A stretch of 64,000 bases of DNA from a virus. A model generated the notes under the pieces. It worked only from the letters and a program-made list of their open reading frames with translations. It had not been told where the DNA came from and did not search any database. Positions 8,927 through 17,806 of this stretch are shown here, one piece after another; positions within the stretch are counted from its first letter, which is position 1; every line of letters begins with the position of its first letter. The DNA is taken from IMG/VR virus record IMGVR_UViG_3300032050_000024, positions 62,001 through 126,000 of that record, one strand, 5' to 3'. A program made the translations under genes and the position numbers.

Positions 8927-9217
8927 TTACAATCCTTTTTCTATTATAAATTGTTGAATAGTTCCAAGTATTTGATATGCTGCGTTTTCAGCTGGTATAT
9001 CTTCGGAGGCAAATACATCCAAATACACTACAGGACGATCATGTCCTTGTAAAACATCTGGTTTTCCTCCCTCTAATTCTCGATACGGTGTTAATCGCAT
9101 TGCAACACTTGCACCAACTTCCGTTTCCTTTACCAAAGGTGAAATTGATAGATTTACAGTGTAGTATGGGTATTCAACGCCATCTACTACAATTGGGTTA
9201 GCGGATTGAATTGGCAT
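8927..9217 (-). CDS. Small conserved protein in the fibre cluster, unknown
   Basis: 96 residues with mixed alpha/beta character: MPIQSANPIVVDGVEYPYYT, a SISPLVKETEVGASVAMRL strand pair, RPVVYLDVFA, and a C-terminal helix YQILGTIQQFIIEKGL. No catalytic or membrane motif. It lies between the giant fibre and the first G8-like fibre, touches the latter's start codon, and is preceded by an ATATTTATA motif with AAAGG only a few bases before the ATG. It is therefore the promoter-proximal gene of the G8-like fibre transcript. It could be a fibre chaperone or attachment subunit, inferred from position alone. Confidence 0.7.
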   Translation of the reverse strand: MPIQSANPIVVDGVEYPYYTVNLSISPLVKETEVGASVAMRLTPYRELEGGKPDVLQGHDRPVVYLDVFASEDIPAENAAYQILGTIQQFIIEKGL

Positions 9218-9229
9218 AACTTTCCTTTA

Positions 9230-12200
9230 TTATAAATATGTATATGAGTATCTATTGGTCCAAGCAGCACTTGCCGTTACTTGTGTCGTTGTATCTCCTG
9301 ATGCGGATATTGCTAATCGAGACAATGTCCATACTGTGGCAGATTCGGCAGAGCCTACCGGAGCATATCCCGTGTAAAGATAATTTACGTTTGGATCAAG
9401 TGATGATGTATAATCACTTCTGCGAATATATTCTGTTGCGCCTACACCTGTTAGGCCTGAACCATCTCCGACGAATGACCCGGTGAATGACCCTGTAACA
9501 GCTTCTGCTACAACACTTCCGGTGAATTCAGCTAAACCTATATTTCGGAACGTTGATGAACCAGACACTGTTAATGAACCTGATATAGTTACTACACCAT
9601 TACCTGCTACAAGCAAATTATGCAAATTAGCTGAATCTGCCCCATCGCCAATCACAAATGAACTTGATTGATGGACTGGAGCATTATATCGTCCTACTAC
9701 GGATTGATAATAACCATGTGTGATTGTGCCTAGGCCTGCTGCGTGTGAACCATAACCCAATGTAATTGTTGATTCTCCTTCAGCATGTGATGAGTTACCA
9801 ATTGTTTGATCTGCATAAGTTGGTTGTGATATTCCTTGTATTCCTACCAAATTTGGAGCTTGTGGGTCATATGTAGTATCAACTAGTGTTACTTCCGTTT
9901 CGCCGTTTCCGTTAATGCTAACACTAGCAACTTCATGTATTAGTACTGTGTATTGAGCAGCATCCTCAACGTAAATTACAGTACCCGGTGCAAACGTTGC
10001 AGATAAATCTCCATAATAACTTGCAAATGTTATGACTCCTGCAGCAATGTTAACTGTGCTATATGCATTATAACCACTCGTAGTACTGCCTCCTTCGGCG
10101 TGCGAATATTGACCAATTGATACAACACTAGCTCCTTCTGCGTGGGAAGCATATCCATATGCTGAACTTCCTTCTCCTTCGGCGTGTGAATAATCACCAA
10201 ATGCCGTTGTAGCTCCTTCAGCGTGTGAATATGGACCATATGTAGTACTAACTCCTTCTGCGTGTGAAGCTTCACCAATTGCACTTGCTGCAGATCCTTC
10301 TGCGTGAGCATATGTTCCGCCCAATTGATCAGCTACGTTTCCACTTTTATCTGCAATACCTGCAGCTGCTATCGTTGTTGAAGTATCATTTAAAAGTTGG
10401 AACACTGTATTGGTACCATTAAACATGCTACCAGTAACAATACCTTTTGTAATTCCATTACCAACAGCAGCAATATCTCCATACCATATTGTTGTACCAT
10501 CGACATATGTTGCAGTTAAATCACCTAGTGTGGCATCAATTTCTACAACGCCGGCGGTAATACTACATGAATATGCAGATATACCTGTTGTTGTTTGTGA
10601 GCCTTCTGCGTGTGAAGCTTCACCAATTGCAGTGGTAGCATCTCCTTGAGCATGTGACCATTCTCCTTTTACTATTACGCCTTTTCCATTTGCTAATGCT
10701 TCTATAGTTTTATTAAAAAATAAACTAGCACTACCTCCAAATGAACCACTATCATTAAATTGTATATAGCTATTAGAACCGCCTGGAGTTGGAGCCGGTG
10801 CCCATGATGCTGATACCGCAAAAGAGGCAGAATCGGAATATGATGCTGACGTAGCAAATGATGAACTAATTGCGCGGGACGCACTAGTTGCAAATGAAGC
10901 TGATATAGCATTTGATGCTGTTGTGTAAAGTGTACCGGTACCGCCAGCTACAGTATATGTTAACGGTTTTCCGGTATGAATAGCTATAGGTGCTGGGTTA
11001 TTTAATGACGTCGATGTATTTGACTCCACCATTGTCAATGCAAATGATCGCGTATCTAATCCGGATAATATTTGTATTGTAGATTTAGATGCTGTTGCAG
11101 CTTGTGATGCTGTAAGTGCAACACTTGCTGTTGTTTGTAATACACCAGTATTTCCATTAAATACCAATTCATTGCGTACCGCTAATGGCGATGGATTACG
11201 TGGTGATGTAAATGCGGGTGGTGAAAAGCTAGAAGATAATACTAATGCCAATGCATATGATTGTGTATCTCCTGCTCCAACTATATCTAATAGTGCAGCC
11301 GATGATGTTGCAGCAAATGATGAACTAACTGCTCGGGATGCTGAGGTTGCAAATGATGCTGATACTGCATTCAATACATAGCTAGCAGTTTGAGCGGTAA
11401 CTATGTAACTAGCAGTAGATGCAAAAGAAGCACTTGTAGCAGTAGAAGCATTTCCTGTTAAATCAGCGGTTAATGTTGATAAATTTTGCCATTTGCCAGA
11501 AGTATTATTGTATACTAATGGCTGTCCATTTAATGGTCCTGAAATAGATACATCTGATAAACCTGATAATGTTTGGGTTATTATGGAACCACCGCCGCCT
11601 GATCCTCCTACTTGTCTAAATAGTCCCCCAGGAACAATTGTAAAATCAGCAGGAGTAGTTAATACACCATTACCTCTAATTATTATTGCACCTAAATAAA
11701 TAGCATTAGCCGATGTGTTTGGTGCTTCGACAAACGATTCAATGTTAATATTAGCAATAGCGTCTGCTTCTGTTGAATATGATTGATTACCGTAATAGAC
11801 AACTATTGCTTTAATAACTGAGTTTGGAAACCAAAATACTCGTTGAATTGACCAGTCATTAGGTTGTACTGTTGTAAGAGTACCGTTATTTGAATATTGC
11901 CCCGGGTTGATTGTGGCGAATCCTGCACCCCCATTTGTATTGTATACCCAAGTAGAACCAGATTGATGATATCTGAAAATTTTGGATACGTTAGTTCCAT
12001 TATCAACAGTATAGTAAGGTTCATTCGGGTCTATAGCATAATTAGACCCGGGGGCATATGCTGTACCGCTAGCTACTATAAGACTACCAGTTGAAGAACC
12101 ACTAGGTGCTAAAGTATATCCAGATAACTTTAAAGGTCCAAATGCTCTATTAAATACATTTTGCTGTTGTTCAAAACCATATGCTACAGAAGGTTGTGTT

Positions 12201-13741
12201 TTAACACCATTAATTGTGGATTGGTTTTGAAAAAATACTCCACCTATATTAATTATGCTATCAAATTGACCGTTGCTAAACGGAGTACCTTGAGCAAAAA
12301 TGTTACCAGTTGTGTCAATACCAACAAAGGCTTGTTGATATGAAGCTGTCAATGGAGCAATACTTGCAGACAAATTCCCCCATTGTAAAAATTGTATTAC
12401 CGGAAACGGATCATTTGCTAAAGACGCATTCAAATTTACTATAATACCACTACCGCTTGAAATTCGATAAATGGTAGATGACGCCGTCGTAATTAAACCA
12501 CCATGTAAAAGTCCGGTATATAAGTTACCTTCTAACCAACGTAAGCGAGTTACGTTATTATATCCGGTGCTGTTTTGTGAAAAATATAAATCTTGGGTTG
12601 AACCAGAAACATAAATATAAGAAGCTGATACAGATGTATCTATGTTAGTATTTACAGGGTCAAATCTATGATAACCACTTTGTCTAATATCACCGTATAT
12701 TTGTATAGTTGGCGAAGGTGAACCTATAGGTGATGATCCTGAAATTGTTAGGCTTCCTGATAAGAGAGTATTACCTAGTAACGTGTTAGTACCAATTTGT
12801 GTAGTTGAACCTGATATGGTTAGCGACCCAGTTAACTGTACGTCTTGTCGTAATGGTAAAACATATGATGCTGTTAATGCAGATGTTGCAAATGATGCTG
12901 AGACTGATTGCAAAACATAACTTGCTGTCTGCGCTGTCGTTATAAATGACGCAGTTTGCGAGAAACTAGATGATACTGCATTTAAAACATAGCTAGCTGT
13001 TTGAGCTGTTTGAACATATGAAGCAGTTACTGCATTTGTTGCCCAAGACGCAGTCCCAAATAAAGATCCAGTTATACCATTATTTACAGTTAACGCGGTA
13101 TCAATAATAACGCCTGAGCTTGATATTATTAAAGTTGGATTTCCGTAATTAGCATTTGTATAGATATACAGTGGTTTATCAATTTCTGTACCTATACTTG
13201 CTTCACCGGTATTATCTACAAAACCAGCTAGTACCGATTGATTCGGATTGTATGTATCATTATATATGCCAAACGCCCATGGTTCAGCGTTAGCGCCATG
13301 TACTTGTAATATAGTATTGATTCCCGATCCGGATATTATTTGATTACCATAAAATGTATTAGATCCAGTTGTAGCTAATGAACCAGACTTTGAAACAAAC
13401 ACCGGATCATTTTCTAGATAATATGATGCAGTTCCAAATAATGAGCCAGTAATACTTCCTTGTACGCGCAATGACCCGGTAATTTCAACATCACTTTGTC
13501 GAGATATAGGATTCGATCCTGTCCATTTAGATGAAACAATTCCTGTTAATTGGGAACCATCGCCCTTGAATGACCCTGTAAATGACCCTGTGGTATATGA
13601 TGCGGTAAATGCATTGAATGATGCAGTTGTTAACAAAGAACCAGTGTCTAATCCCAACGTATACGATGCTGTAAGCGCGTAACTTGCTGATATTGGATAC
13701 AGTGATCCTGTTTGTAATTGACCTGGTTTAAACTGTCTCAT
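9230..13741 (-). CDS. Giant tail fibre with SHAEG (trimeric-adhesin-like) repeats
   Basis: About 1,503 residues. I prefer the ATG at 13741, which forms a TAATG overlap with the preceding stop and lies 9 nt after AAAGGGAG; an ATG at 13750 abuts that site. Residues 1-80 contain GSFTGSFKGDGSQLTGI, and nearly the same phrase recurs near the C-terminus (GSFTGSFVGDGSGLTGV). Two long regions are built of ASYVLNAVSASFATSA-type Ser/Ala/Thr repeats. Around 9,730-10,640 the protein carries about ten SHAEG/HAEG motifs spaced by roughly 14 residues, as in YadA-like/Hep_Hag trimeric head repeats. Most likely a long trimeric host-binding fibre. Confidence 0.85.
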   Translation of the reverse strand: MRQFKPGQLQTGSLYPISASYALTASYTLGLDTGSLLTTASFNAFTASYTTGSFTGSFKGDGSQLTGIVSSKWTGSNPISRQSDVEITGSLRVQGSITGSLFGTASYYLENDPVFVSKSGSLATTGSNTFYGNQIISGSGINTILQVHGANAEPWAFGIYNDTYNPNQSVLAGFVDNTGEASIGTEIDKPLYIYTNANYGNPTLIISSSGVIIDTALTVNNGITGSLFGTASWATNAVTASYVQTAQTASYVLNAVSSSFSQTASFITTAQTASYVLQSVSASFATSALTASYVLPLRQDVQLTGSLTISGSTTQIGTNTLLGNTLLSGSLTISGSSPIGSPSPTIQIYGDIRQSGYHRFDPVNTNIDTSVSASYIYVSGSTQDLYFSQNSTGYNNVTRLRWLEGNLYTGLLHGGLITTASSTIYRISSGSGIIVNLNASLANDPFPVIQFLQWGNLSASIAPLTASYQQAFVGIDTTGNIFAQGTPFSNGQFDSIINIGGVFFQNQSTINGVKTQPSVAYGFEQQQNVFNRAFGPLKLSGYTLAPSGSSTGSLIVASGTAYAPGSNYAIDPNEPYYTVDNGTNVSKIFRYHQSGSTWVYNTNGGAGFATINPGQYSNNGTLTTVQPNDWSIQRVFWFPNSVIKAIVVYYGNQSYSTEADAIANINIESFVEAPNTSANAIYLGAIIIRGNGVLTTPADFTIVPGGLFRQVGGSGGGGSIITQTLSGLSDVSISGPLNGQPLVYNNTSGKWQNLSTLTADLTGNASTATSASFASTASYIVTAQTASYVLNAVSASFATSASRAVSSSFAATSSAALLDIVGAGDTQSYALALVLSSSFSPPAFTSPRNPSPLAVRNELVFNGNTGVLQTTASVALTASQAATASKSTIQILSGLDTRSFALTMVESNTSTSLNNPAPIAIHTGKPLTYTVAGGTGTLYTTASNAISASFATSASRAISSSFATSASYSDSASFAVSASWAPAPTPGGSNSYIQFNDSGSFGGSASLFFNKTIEALANGKGVIVKGEWSHAQGDATTAIGEASHAEGSQTTTGISAYSCSITAGVVEIDATLGDLTATYVDGTTIWYGDIAAVGNGITKGIVTGSMFNGTNTVFQLLNDTSTTIAAAGIADKSGNVADQLGGTYAHAEGSAASAIGEASHAEGVSTTYGPYSHAEGATTAFGDYSHAEGEGSSAYGYASHAEGASVVSIGQYSHAEGGSTTSGYNAYSTVNIAAGVITFASYYGDLSATFAPGTVIYVEDAAQYTVLIHEVASVSINGNGETEVTLVDTTYDPQAPNLVGIQGISQPTYADQTIGNSSHAEGESTITLGYGSHAAGLGTITHGYYQSVVGRYNAPVHQSSSFVIGDGADSANLHNLLVAGNGVVTISGSLTVSGSSTFRNIGLAEFTGSVVAEAVTGSFTGSFVGDGSGLTGVGATEYIRRSDYTSSLDPNVNYLYTGYAPVGSAESATVWTLSRLAISASGDTTTQVTASAAWTNRYSYTYL
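9231..9238 (-). promoter_or_regulatory. Late-promoter-like motif for the G8-like fibre operon
   Basis: Minus strand reads ACATATTTATAATAAAGGAAAG, then TTATG. The motif, ribosome-binding site and start codon lie within 30 nt, overlapping the end of the giant fibre gene. Confidence 0.65.
10080..10340 (-). repeat. Tandem SHAEG-encoding repeats inside the giant fibre gene
   Basis: A repeated segment of about 42 nt containing 'CTTCGGCGTGTGAATA'-like sequence (plus strand) occurs about six times here, with further copies near 9,730-9,800 and 10,590-10,640. Each encodes an (S)HAEG turn. DNA-level similarity is high enough for slippage or recombination to change copy number. Confidence 0.8.
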
Positions 13742-14967
13742 TATTGCCATCTCCCTTTAATAATTACCGTGTCAGTAGGATCTATACCATATCCTAACAA
13801 GGCAGTATTAAACGTGATTGTTTGTGTTGTAACATCACTAGGAGTCCATGTATATATAGCTTTATCTATGTATTGCCCATTAATGTAAATATCAAATTCA
13901 TTTTTCGTAGCTACTGTTAAATTATTTGGATTAATTGCGGCAAATGCATTTACCGTTACCGTTGTTGAAGATGAGTATACAGCTTGTTTTTCTGTTAAAT
14001 TTATCAAATACGTCATTGTAGCAGCATTGATAGTTGTTGATGTTCCGCCTCCGGAAACAACTATAGAACCTCCAGAAATTACTTGACCGCTTTGTTGTAA
14101 AACTGCTTGTGGTATTTGTGTTGTAGAAAATATGTTTAAATTTCCTACATCTACTATAGTGTCAAATACTATTTTTTTGACAGAATACATTTTTTTAATT
14201 GTTTCTAATCTAACTTCCTGGCCAGATAATAAAGTTGCTTGTGTTGTAATAGGAATTGTTGATCGAACTAGACGATCTTCTCCTACTGTATTAACGGTCT
14301 CAAAACTTACAGATCCCAAAGAACATGCAAATTTATTTCCTTCATTTCCCCAAGCAAAACGATTATATGGTAAAATTTGGTCAATTAAATCATTTAATTG
14401 CGTAGTAAAATCACACCATATCATCATATCATATTCAATTGTAACATATTTAGGAATATCAATTACATAAAGTTCTTGAGATAATGCTGGTTGCGTATTT
14501 GGTATAGGAAAAAGTTCGTCTTCATAACGATTACGAGCATTATATCGGCGTCTATAAACTAATTGATTTTCAGATTGTGGCCAGTTAACATCTAATGTAC
14601 GATACGAGTCTCGTTCTTGTACGCTGTTTCGTTTTAGCATAATCATGGGAGATTGAAGTTTTCCTTTTTCATCTCGCATATAACCTAAACGTTGTACATT
14701 ATCCCATTTTTCACCGGCGGCAAATATTACAGGAACTGTTATAATTTCTTGATTTGCTGTTATTTGTGGTTGTATTTCATTTTCAATAAACCATTTAATT
14801 GCAAAATCTATATCATATAATGTTCGTTGCGGAGTTTTTAATACATCATCATCTCGGCGCGTTTGCATTCCTCGATCTAATAAACGATCACCATGTAAAC
14901 TTTCAACCCGATTTGGTTCAGGCTTATTTGTTCGTCTATCAATATTTTGTCTATTTAATCTAGGCAT
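13741..14967 (-). CDS. Virion structural protein, neck/tail region, unknown
   Basis: 408 residues from the ATG at 14967, preceded by TAAGGACG; a TTG one codon upstream is less likely. The N-terminal 60 residues are very basic and Asn/Arg-rich (PRLNRQNIDRRTNKPEPNR). A mixed alpha/beta core follows with VYRRRYNARNRYEDELFPIP, YVIDIPKYVTIEYDMMIWCD and QILPYNRFAWGNEGNKF, then a Ser/Gly linker (about residues 295-310) and a C-terminal beta domain (YINGQYIDKAIYTWTPSD). The gene sits between neck-type genes and the giant fibre. I recognise it only as a conserved type in T4-like phages of aquatic bacteria; position suggests a neck, tail-terminator or fibre-attachment role. Confidence 0.7.
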   Translation of the reverse strand: MPRLNRQNIDRRTNKPEPNRVESLHGDRLLDRGMQTRRDDDVLKTPQRTLYDIDFAIKWFIENEIQPQITANQEIITVPVIFAAGEKWDNVQRLGYMRDEKGKLQSPMIMLKRNSVQERDSYRTLDVNWPQSENQLVYRRRYNARNRYEDELFPIPNTQPALSQELYVIDIPKYVTIEYDMMIWCDFTTQLNDLIDQILPYNRFAWGNEGNKFACSLGSVSFETVNTVGEDRLVRSTIPITTQATLLSGQEVRLETIKKMYSVKKIVFDTIVDVGNLNIFSTTQIPQAVLQQSGQVISGGSIVVSGGGTSTTINAATMTYLINLTEKQAVYSSSTTVTVNAFAAINPNNLTVATKNEFDIYINGQYIDKAIYTWTPSDVTTQTITFNTALLGYGIDPTDTVIIKGRWQ

Positions 14968-14975
14968 CAACGTCC

Positions 14976-15485
14976 TTACATTGGTATTTTATTATCACCA
15001 CCACGTCTAATATCTTTAATTCCTTGTGGCGTTTGTGCTGTTACATGTGCATCACATACTATAGAAACACTATATCCATGGCTGTCTCCGTTTGGCCATG
15101 TGTCTGGATTTTTACCTGCGAAATATTGATTTGCATCTACATTATCAATTTCAAAGTATTCATTATCCCAAAGTATAATATCACCAGCTTGTGGGTATAA
15201 ATCTGCTCGTTCTAACAAATCACGTGATAATGCAAATTTAGCAGTACGATTATATGAATGTCCATAATCATCCATTACACTAGATTTTTCATCTTTTGTT
15301 ATAACACATGGCAAAAGTATAGAATCATAATATGTTTTTCTTTCTGCTTCGCCATAAATGTTTGAATGACTTAACTCAACATTTAATTTGAAAAATTCAA
15401 TTTCGGTATCGATAATTGCATTGATAAGTTCGGCATTAATAGAAGCTAAAAATTTAGCATCTCGCATTCCTCCAAAAAGTGCCAT
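14976..15485 (-). CDS. Probable neck/head-completion protein
   Basis: 169 residues. Contains DAKFLASINAELINAIIDTE, FFKLNVELSHSNIYGEAERK, ILLPCVITKDEKS, and a region with AGDIILWDNEYFEIDNVDAN and YSVSIVCDAHV, a small all-beta/alpha-beta structural protein. The 'GDIILWDNEYFEID' segment recalls head-tail joining proteins of T4-like phages, but I cannot assign it to gp13, gp14 or gp15. AAGGAGG lies 6 nt before the ATG, a near-perfect Shine-Dalgarno. Lies between the 407-residue and 408-residue structural genes in what is probably the neck operon. Confidence 0.65.
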   Translation of the reverse strand: MALFGGMRDAKFLASINAELINAIIDTEIEFFKLNVELSHSNIYGEAERKTYYDSILLPCVITKDEKSSVMDDYGHSYNRTAKFALSRDLLERADLYPQAGDIILWDNEYFEIDNVDANQYFAGKNPDTWPNGDSHGYSVSIVCDAHVTAQTPQGIKDIRRGGDNKIPM

Positions 15486-15496
15486 GATTGTCCTCC

Positions 15497-16720
15497 TTAT
15501 CCAACATAAATACGTAATGGTGCTTTTGATAACAATTCCATCATCTGAGTTGCTTCAGCATTTTGTCGTGTTAACATTTGCTCTTTTGTCATTTTTTCTA
15601 AAAATTCTCGAAGTTGTGTTATCAATTCACCTTTTTCGGTTTGTCCTTGTGAAACTAAATCAGAACCGTTAAGTGTTACTTCGCCATTGGGTATAGGTAC
15701 TGATGAATATTTATTACGTACATAACCTAACATTTCTTTTACAAGTGCAATACCATATCTCAATATCCAAGCACGCCCCATATCATTAATGCTACTGTAG
15801 GTTTGATAGGTATATGGTATATTTGATGCGTCACTTACAACACCGTTTAGAAGTGCTGTATTACCAAATAAAACAGCTTGTTTGTTTTTTTCTTCTTCAA
15901 ACAAGAATTCAAACCAAACTTGTCCGTAAAATGGAGTTGCAGCTGTACCTTGCGTTCCTGGTACGGGATAAATACGTATATCGTCGCCATGTATATCAAA
16001 AGAAAAATGTGACTTACGTATTTGATCGTTAAATTCAATTGCTTGTAATCGAAGTAAATCTGCGTGAATTGGCATCATCATGAAATTTACCGATGGAGAA
16101 AATCCACCAAAATCAAATGCATCCAATAAGCCTTGAGAACCTAAACCAGTACCAACATATGGATCAAAGTAACGAATAATTGCCGGTGGTGGATTATGTA
16201 ACACGCGTCGTATTTCAATTGAACTTGTATTACTTAAAGTTATTCCTAATGATGCAGATACTGCTTCTCTAATACTATACGTTTGTTTGCCATTAACTAC
16301 ATCAAATGAAGCAGAATACCATCTTACATTTCCTCCAGATTCGGCTTCAGTTCCATATGCTTTACTTAATTTAACAATATAAGATAATGAATTGCCAATT
16401 GGTCGACCCGTTAAACCTTGAGATCCTAAAAAATCAGAACCTGTTGGTAATCCCATGGTACTAACCAATGAATTAACAATATTAACTTGATTAACTTGAT
16501 TTGAATATTCAATTACTGATTGTTCAAAAGCTGTATAAAAATTTACATCTTGAAGTTCAACATCCATTATAGGATATCCTACAACTCGTGCTGCTGCTAC
16601 TGCAAATTTATCTGCATGGTCTTGGAACATTGGATCGGTGTCGAAATATCCAAATGGTGTTGAACCAGTAGTAAATGATGAGCTACCAGGCCATATTGGT
16701 TTATCTACACTATAATCCAT
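15497..16720 (-). CDS. Virion structural protein, neck gp13-like
   Basis: 407 residues. Segments include VVGYPIMDVELQDVNFYTAF, then a VIEYSNQVNQ helix, an NGKQTYSI strand, IEIRRVLHNPPPAIIRYFDP and IRIYPVPG. This layout (helical N-terminal third with 'aFEqsv.eYs..', then a beta-rich domain) is found in large neck/head-completion proteins of T4-like phages from aquatic hosts, usually equated with gp13. The assignment rests on recognition of pattern and on its place after PhoH and capsid genes. It starts after AAAAAGGAATTTCC, with an ATATTTATA motif at 16736-16743. Confidence 0.65.
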   Translation of the reverse strand: MDYSVDKPIWPGSSSFTTGSTPFGYFDTDPMFQDHADKFAVAAARVVGYPIMDVELQDVNFYTAFEQSVIEYSNQVNQVNIVNSLVSTMGLPTGSDFLGSQGLTGRPIGNSLSYIVKLSKAYGTEAESGGNVRWYSASFDVVNGKQTYSIREAVSASLGITLSNTSSIEIRRVLHNPPPAIIRYFDPYVGTGLGSQGLLDAFDFGGFSPSVNFMMMPIHADLLRLQAIEFNDQIRKSHFSFDIHGDDIRIYPVPGTQGTAATPFYGQVWFEFLFEEEKNKQAVLFGNTALLNGVVSDASNIPYTYQTYSSINDMGRAWILRYGIALVKEMLGYVRNKYSSVPIPNGEVTLNGSDLVSQGQTEKGELITQLREFLEKMTKEQMLTRQNAEATQMMELLSKAPLRIYVG

Positions 16721-16735
16721 GGAAATTCCTTTTTA

Positions 16736-16743
16736 TATAAATA
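16736..16743 (-). promoter_or_regulatory. Late-promoter-like motif upstream of neck operon
   Basis: Minus strand reads GATATTTATATAAAAAGG about 16 nt before the start codon at 16720. It follows the PhoH stop codon immediately. Confidence 0.6.
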
Positions 16744-17409
16744 TCAATATCTTTCATTTAAGAGTCGCAAAATTTCATCTAATGCTGCATGACGATGATT
16801 ATCTGTTAAAATAATTTCATTAACAAACTGAGACTTAGTTAGTTTTGGAACTTCGTGAACTGCTGAATCATTTGCAAATTTTAAATCTATTTGATATCTA
16901 TCTCCAGTTAATATCATGATGCTATCTTTACCTAATCTAGATAAAACCATTTGTAATTGTTGTTTAGTTAAGTTTTGAAACTCATCTACAATACAAATTG
17001 CATTATCAAAAGTTCTGCCTCGAAAATGTGCTAAAGAAACTAATTCAATGTTTTCTTCTTTTTCCATTTTGTCTAATATTTCCGGTTTATTATAAACTTT
17101 ACGCATATTGCTACGTAATGGAACTAGCCACGGATCCATTTTTTCTGCCAATGAACCGGGCAAAAATCCATTGTCTTCATTTGATACCGTAGGACGTGTT
17201 ATAATAATTTTATTGATTCTTCGTTTAAAAAACATATCCAATGCAATTTGAACTGCTAACAATGTTTTACCAGAACCGGCTTTTCCTAAAACAAAGTTAA
17301 ATGGCGTTTCTATTATTTTTGCCTTTGCTTCTTTTTGTTCTTCTGAAAGTGAAATTGAATATTTAATATCATTCTTAGGTGGAGTTTTTTCCTTATTTTG
17401 AGTAGCCAT
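16744..17409 (-). CDS. phoH: PhoH-like ATPase
   Basis: 221 residues. The P-loop GKAGSGKT lies at 42-49, Walker B with CIVDEFQN at 139-146, and the family segments TRPTVSNEDNGFLPG (71-85), MDPWLVPL and ILTGDRYQIDL follow. This is the PhoH NTPase fold, related to superfamily 1 helicases. PhoH-like genes are very common in phages of aquatic bacteria; the reaction beyond ATP binding/hydrolysis is unsettled. In family members the length is about 200-350 residues, so this is a minimal single-domain form with a short charged N-terminal tail. AAAGGAC precedes the start. It lies between capsid and neck genes rather than with replication genes. Confidence 0.93.
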   Translation of the reverse strand: MATQNKEKTPPKNDIKYSISLSEEQKEAKAKIIETPFNFVLGKAGSGKTLLAVQIALDMFFKRRINKIIITRPTVSNEDNGFLPGSLAEKMDPWLVPLRSNMRKVYNKPEILDKMEKEENIELVSLAHFRGRTFDNAICIVDEFQNLTKQQLQMVLSRLGKDSIMILTGDRYQIDLKFANDSAVHEVPKLTKSQFVNEIILTDNHRHAALDEILRLLNERY

Positions 17410-17424
17410 AACTTGTCCTTTTTT

Positions 17425-17700
17425 TTAATGTAATTTTGTAAGTGTCGATTCTTGTAGAGTCATGTCTTTAAGTGTTTCAATTTTACCTAAACACATTTTT
17501 CTAACTGCGTGAAATGATTCTCTAGGAGAATATGGAGTCATGATTTTTATTGTAACACGTTCTTTATCTGGTCCTAAATCTTGTTCAATATGAACCATTA
17601 AAACTAAACGTACTGCACGAATTCTGTCTAATACGTCAATTAATCGACCATCATAACGAATAATCGCTTCCATGGAATATTTGTTTCTTTCTACTGCCAT
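17425..17700 (-). CDS. Small protein of unknown function (ferredoxin-like fold possible)
   Basis: 91 residues: IIRYDGRLIDVLDRIRAVRL, then VLMVHIEQDLGPDKERVTI and MTPYSPRESFHAVRKMC. The order beta-alpha-beta-beta-alpha suggests a small ferredoxin-like fold; this is inference from hydrophobic pattern. No catalytic motif is apparent. It begins right after an AAATATTTATTATAAAG motif and is probably cotranscribed with phoH (16 nt apart). No close family recognised. Confidence 0.7.
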   Translation of the reverse strand: MAVERNKYSMEAIIRYDGRLIDVLDRIRAVRLVLMVHIEQDLGPDKERVTIKIMTPYSPRESFHAVRKMCLGKIETLKDMTLQESTLTKLH

Positions 17701-17708
17701 ATCTTTAT

Positions 17709-17718
17709 AATAAATATT
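17709..17718 (-). promoter_or_regulatory. Late-promoter-like motif upstream of the 91-residue gene and phoH
   Basis: Minus strand reads CAAATATTTATTATAAAG, ending a few bases before the start codon at 17700. It follows the capsid terminator, so it re-initiates transcription for the next operon. Confidence 0.55.
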
Positions 17719-17725
17719 TGAATAG

Positions 17726-17757
17726 TAAAAAAGGGATGACCGGAGCCACCCCTTTTC
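17726..17757 (-). terminator. Terminator after the major capsid gene
   Basis: Minus strand reads AAAAGGGGTG-gctccggt-CATCCCTTTTTT, a 7-bp stem with one G-U pair extended by A/T pairs, and a T run. It lies 50-80 nt past the capsid stop. Confidence 0.8.
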
Positions 17758-17806
17758 CTTAATTAGTTAAGTCTTTAAATCAATTAAAAATTAATTCAAT
17801 TAACTA

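Noticed and set aside
10080-10340. Possible CRISPR-like array because of regular direct repeats
   Set aside because: The repeats are inside a reading frame, encode SHAEG motifs, are degenerate in codon third positions and have no unique spacers or cas genes.
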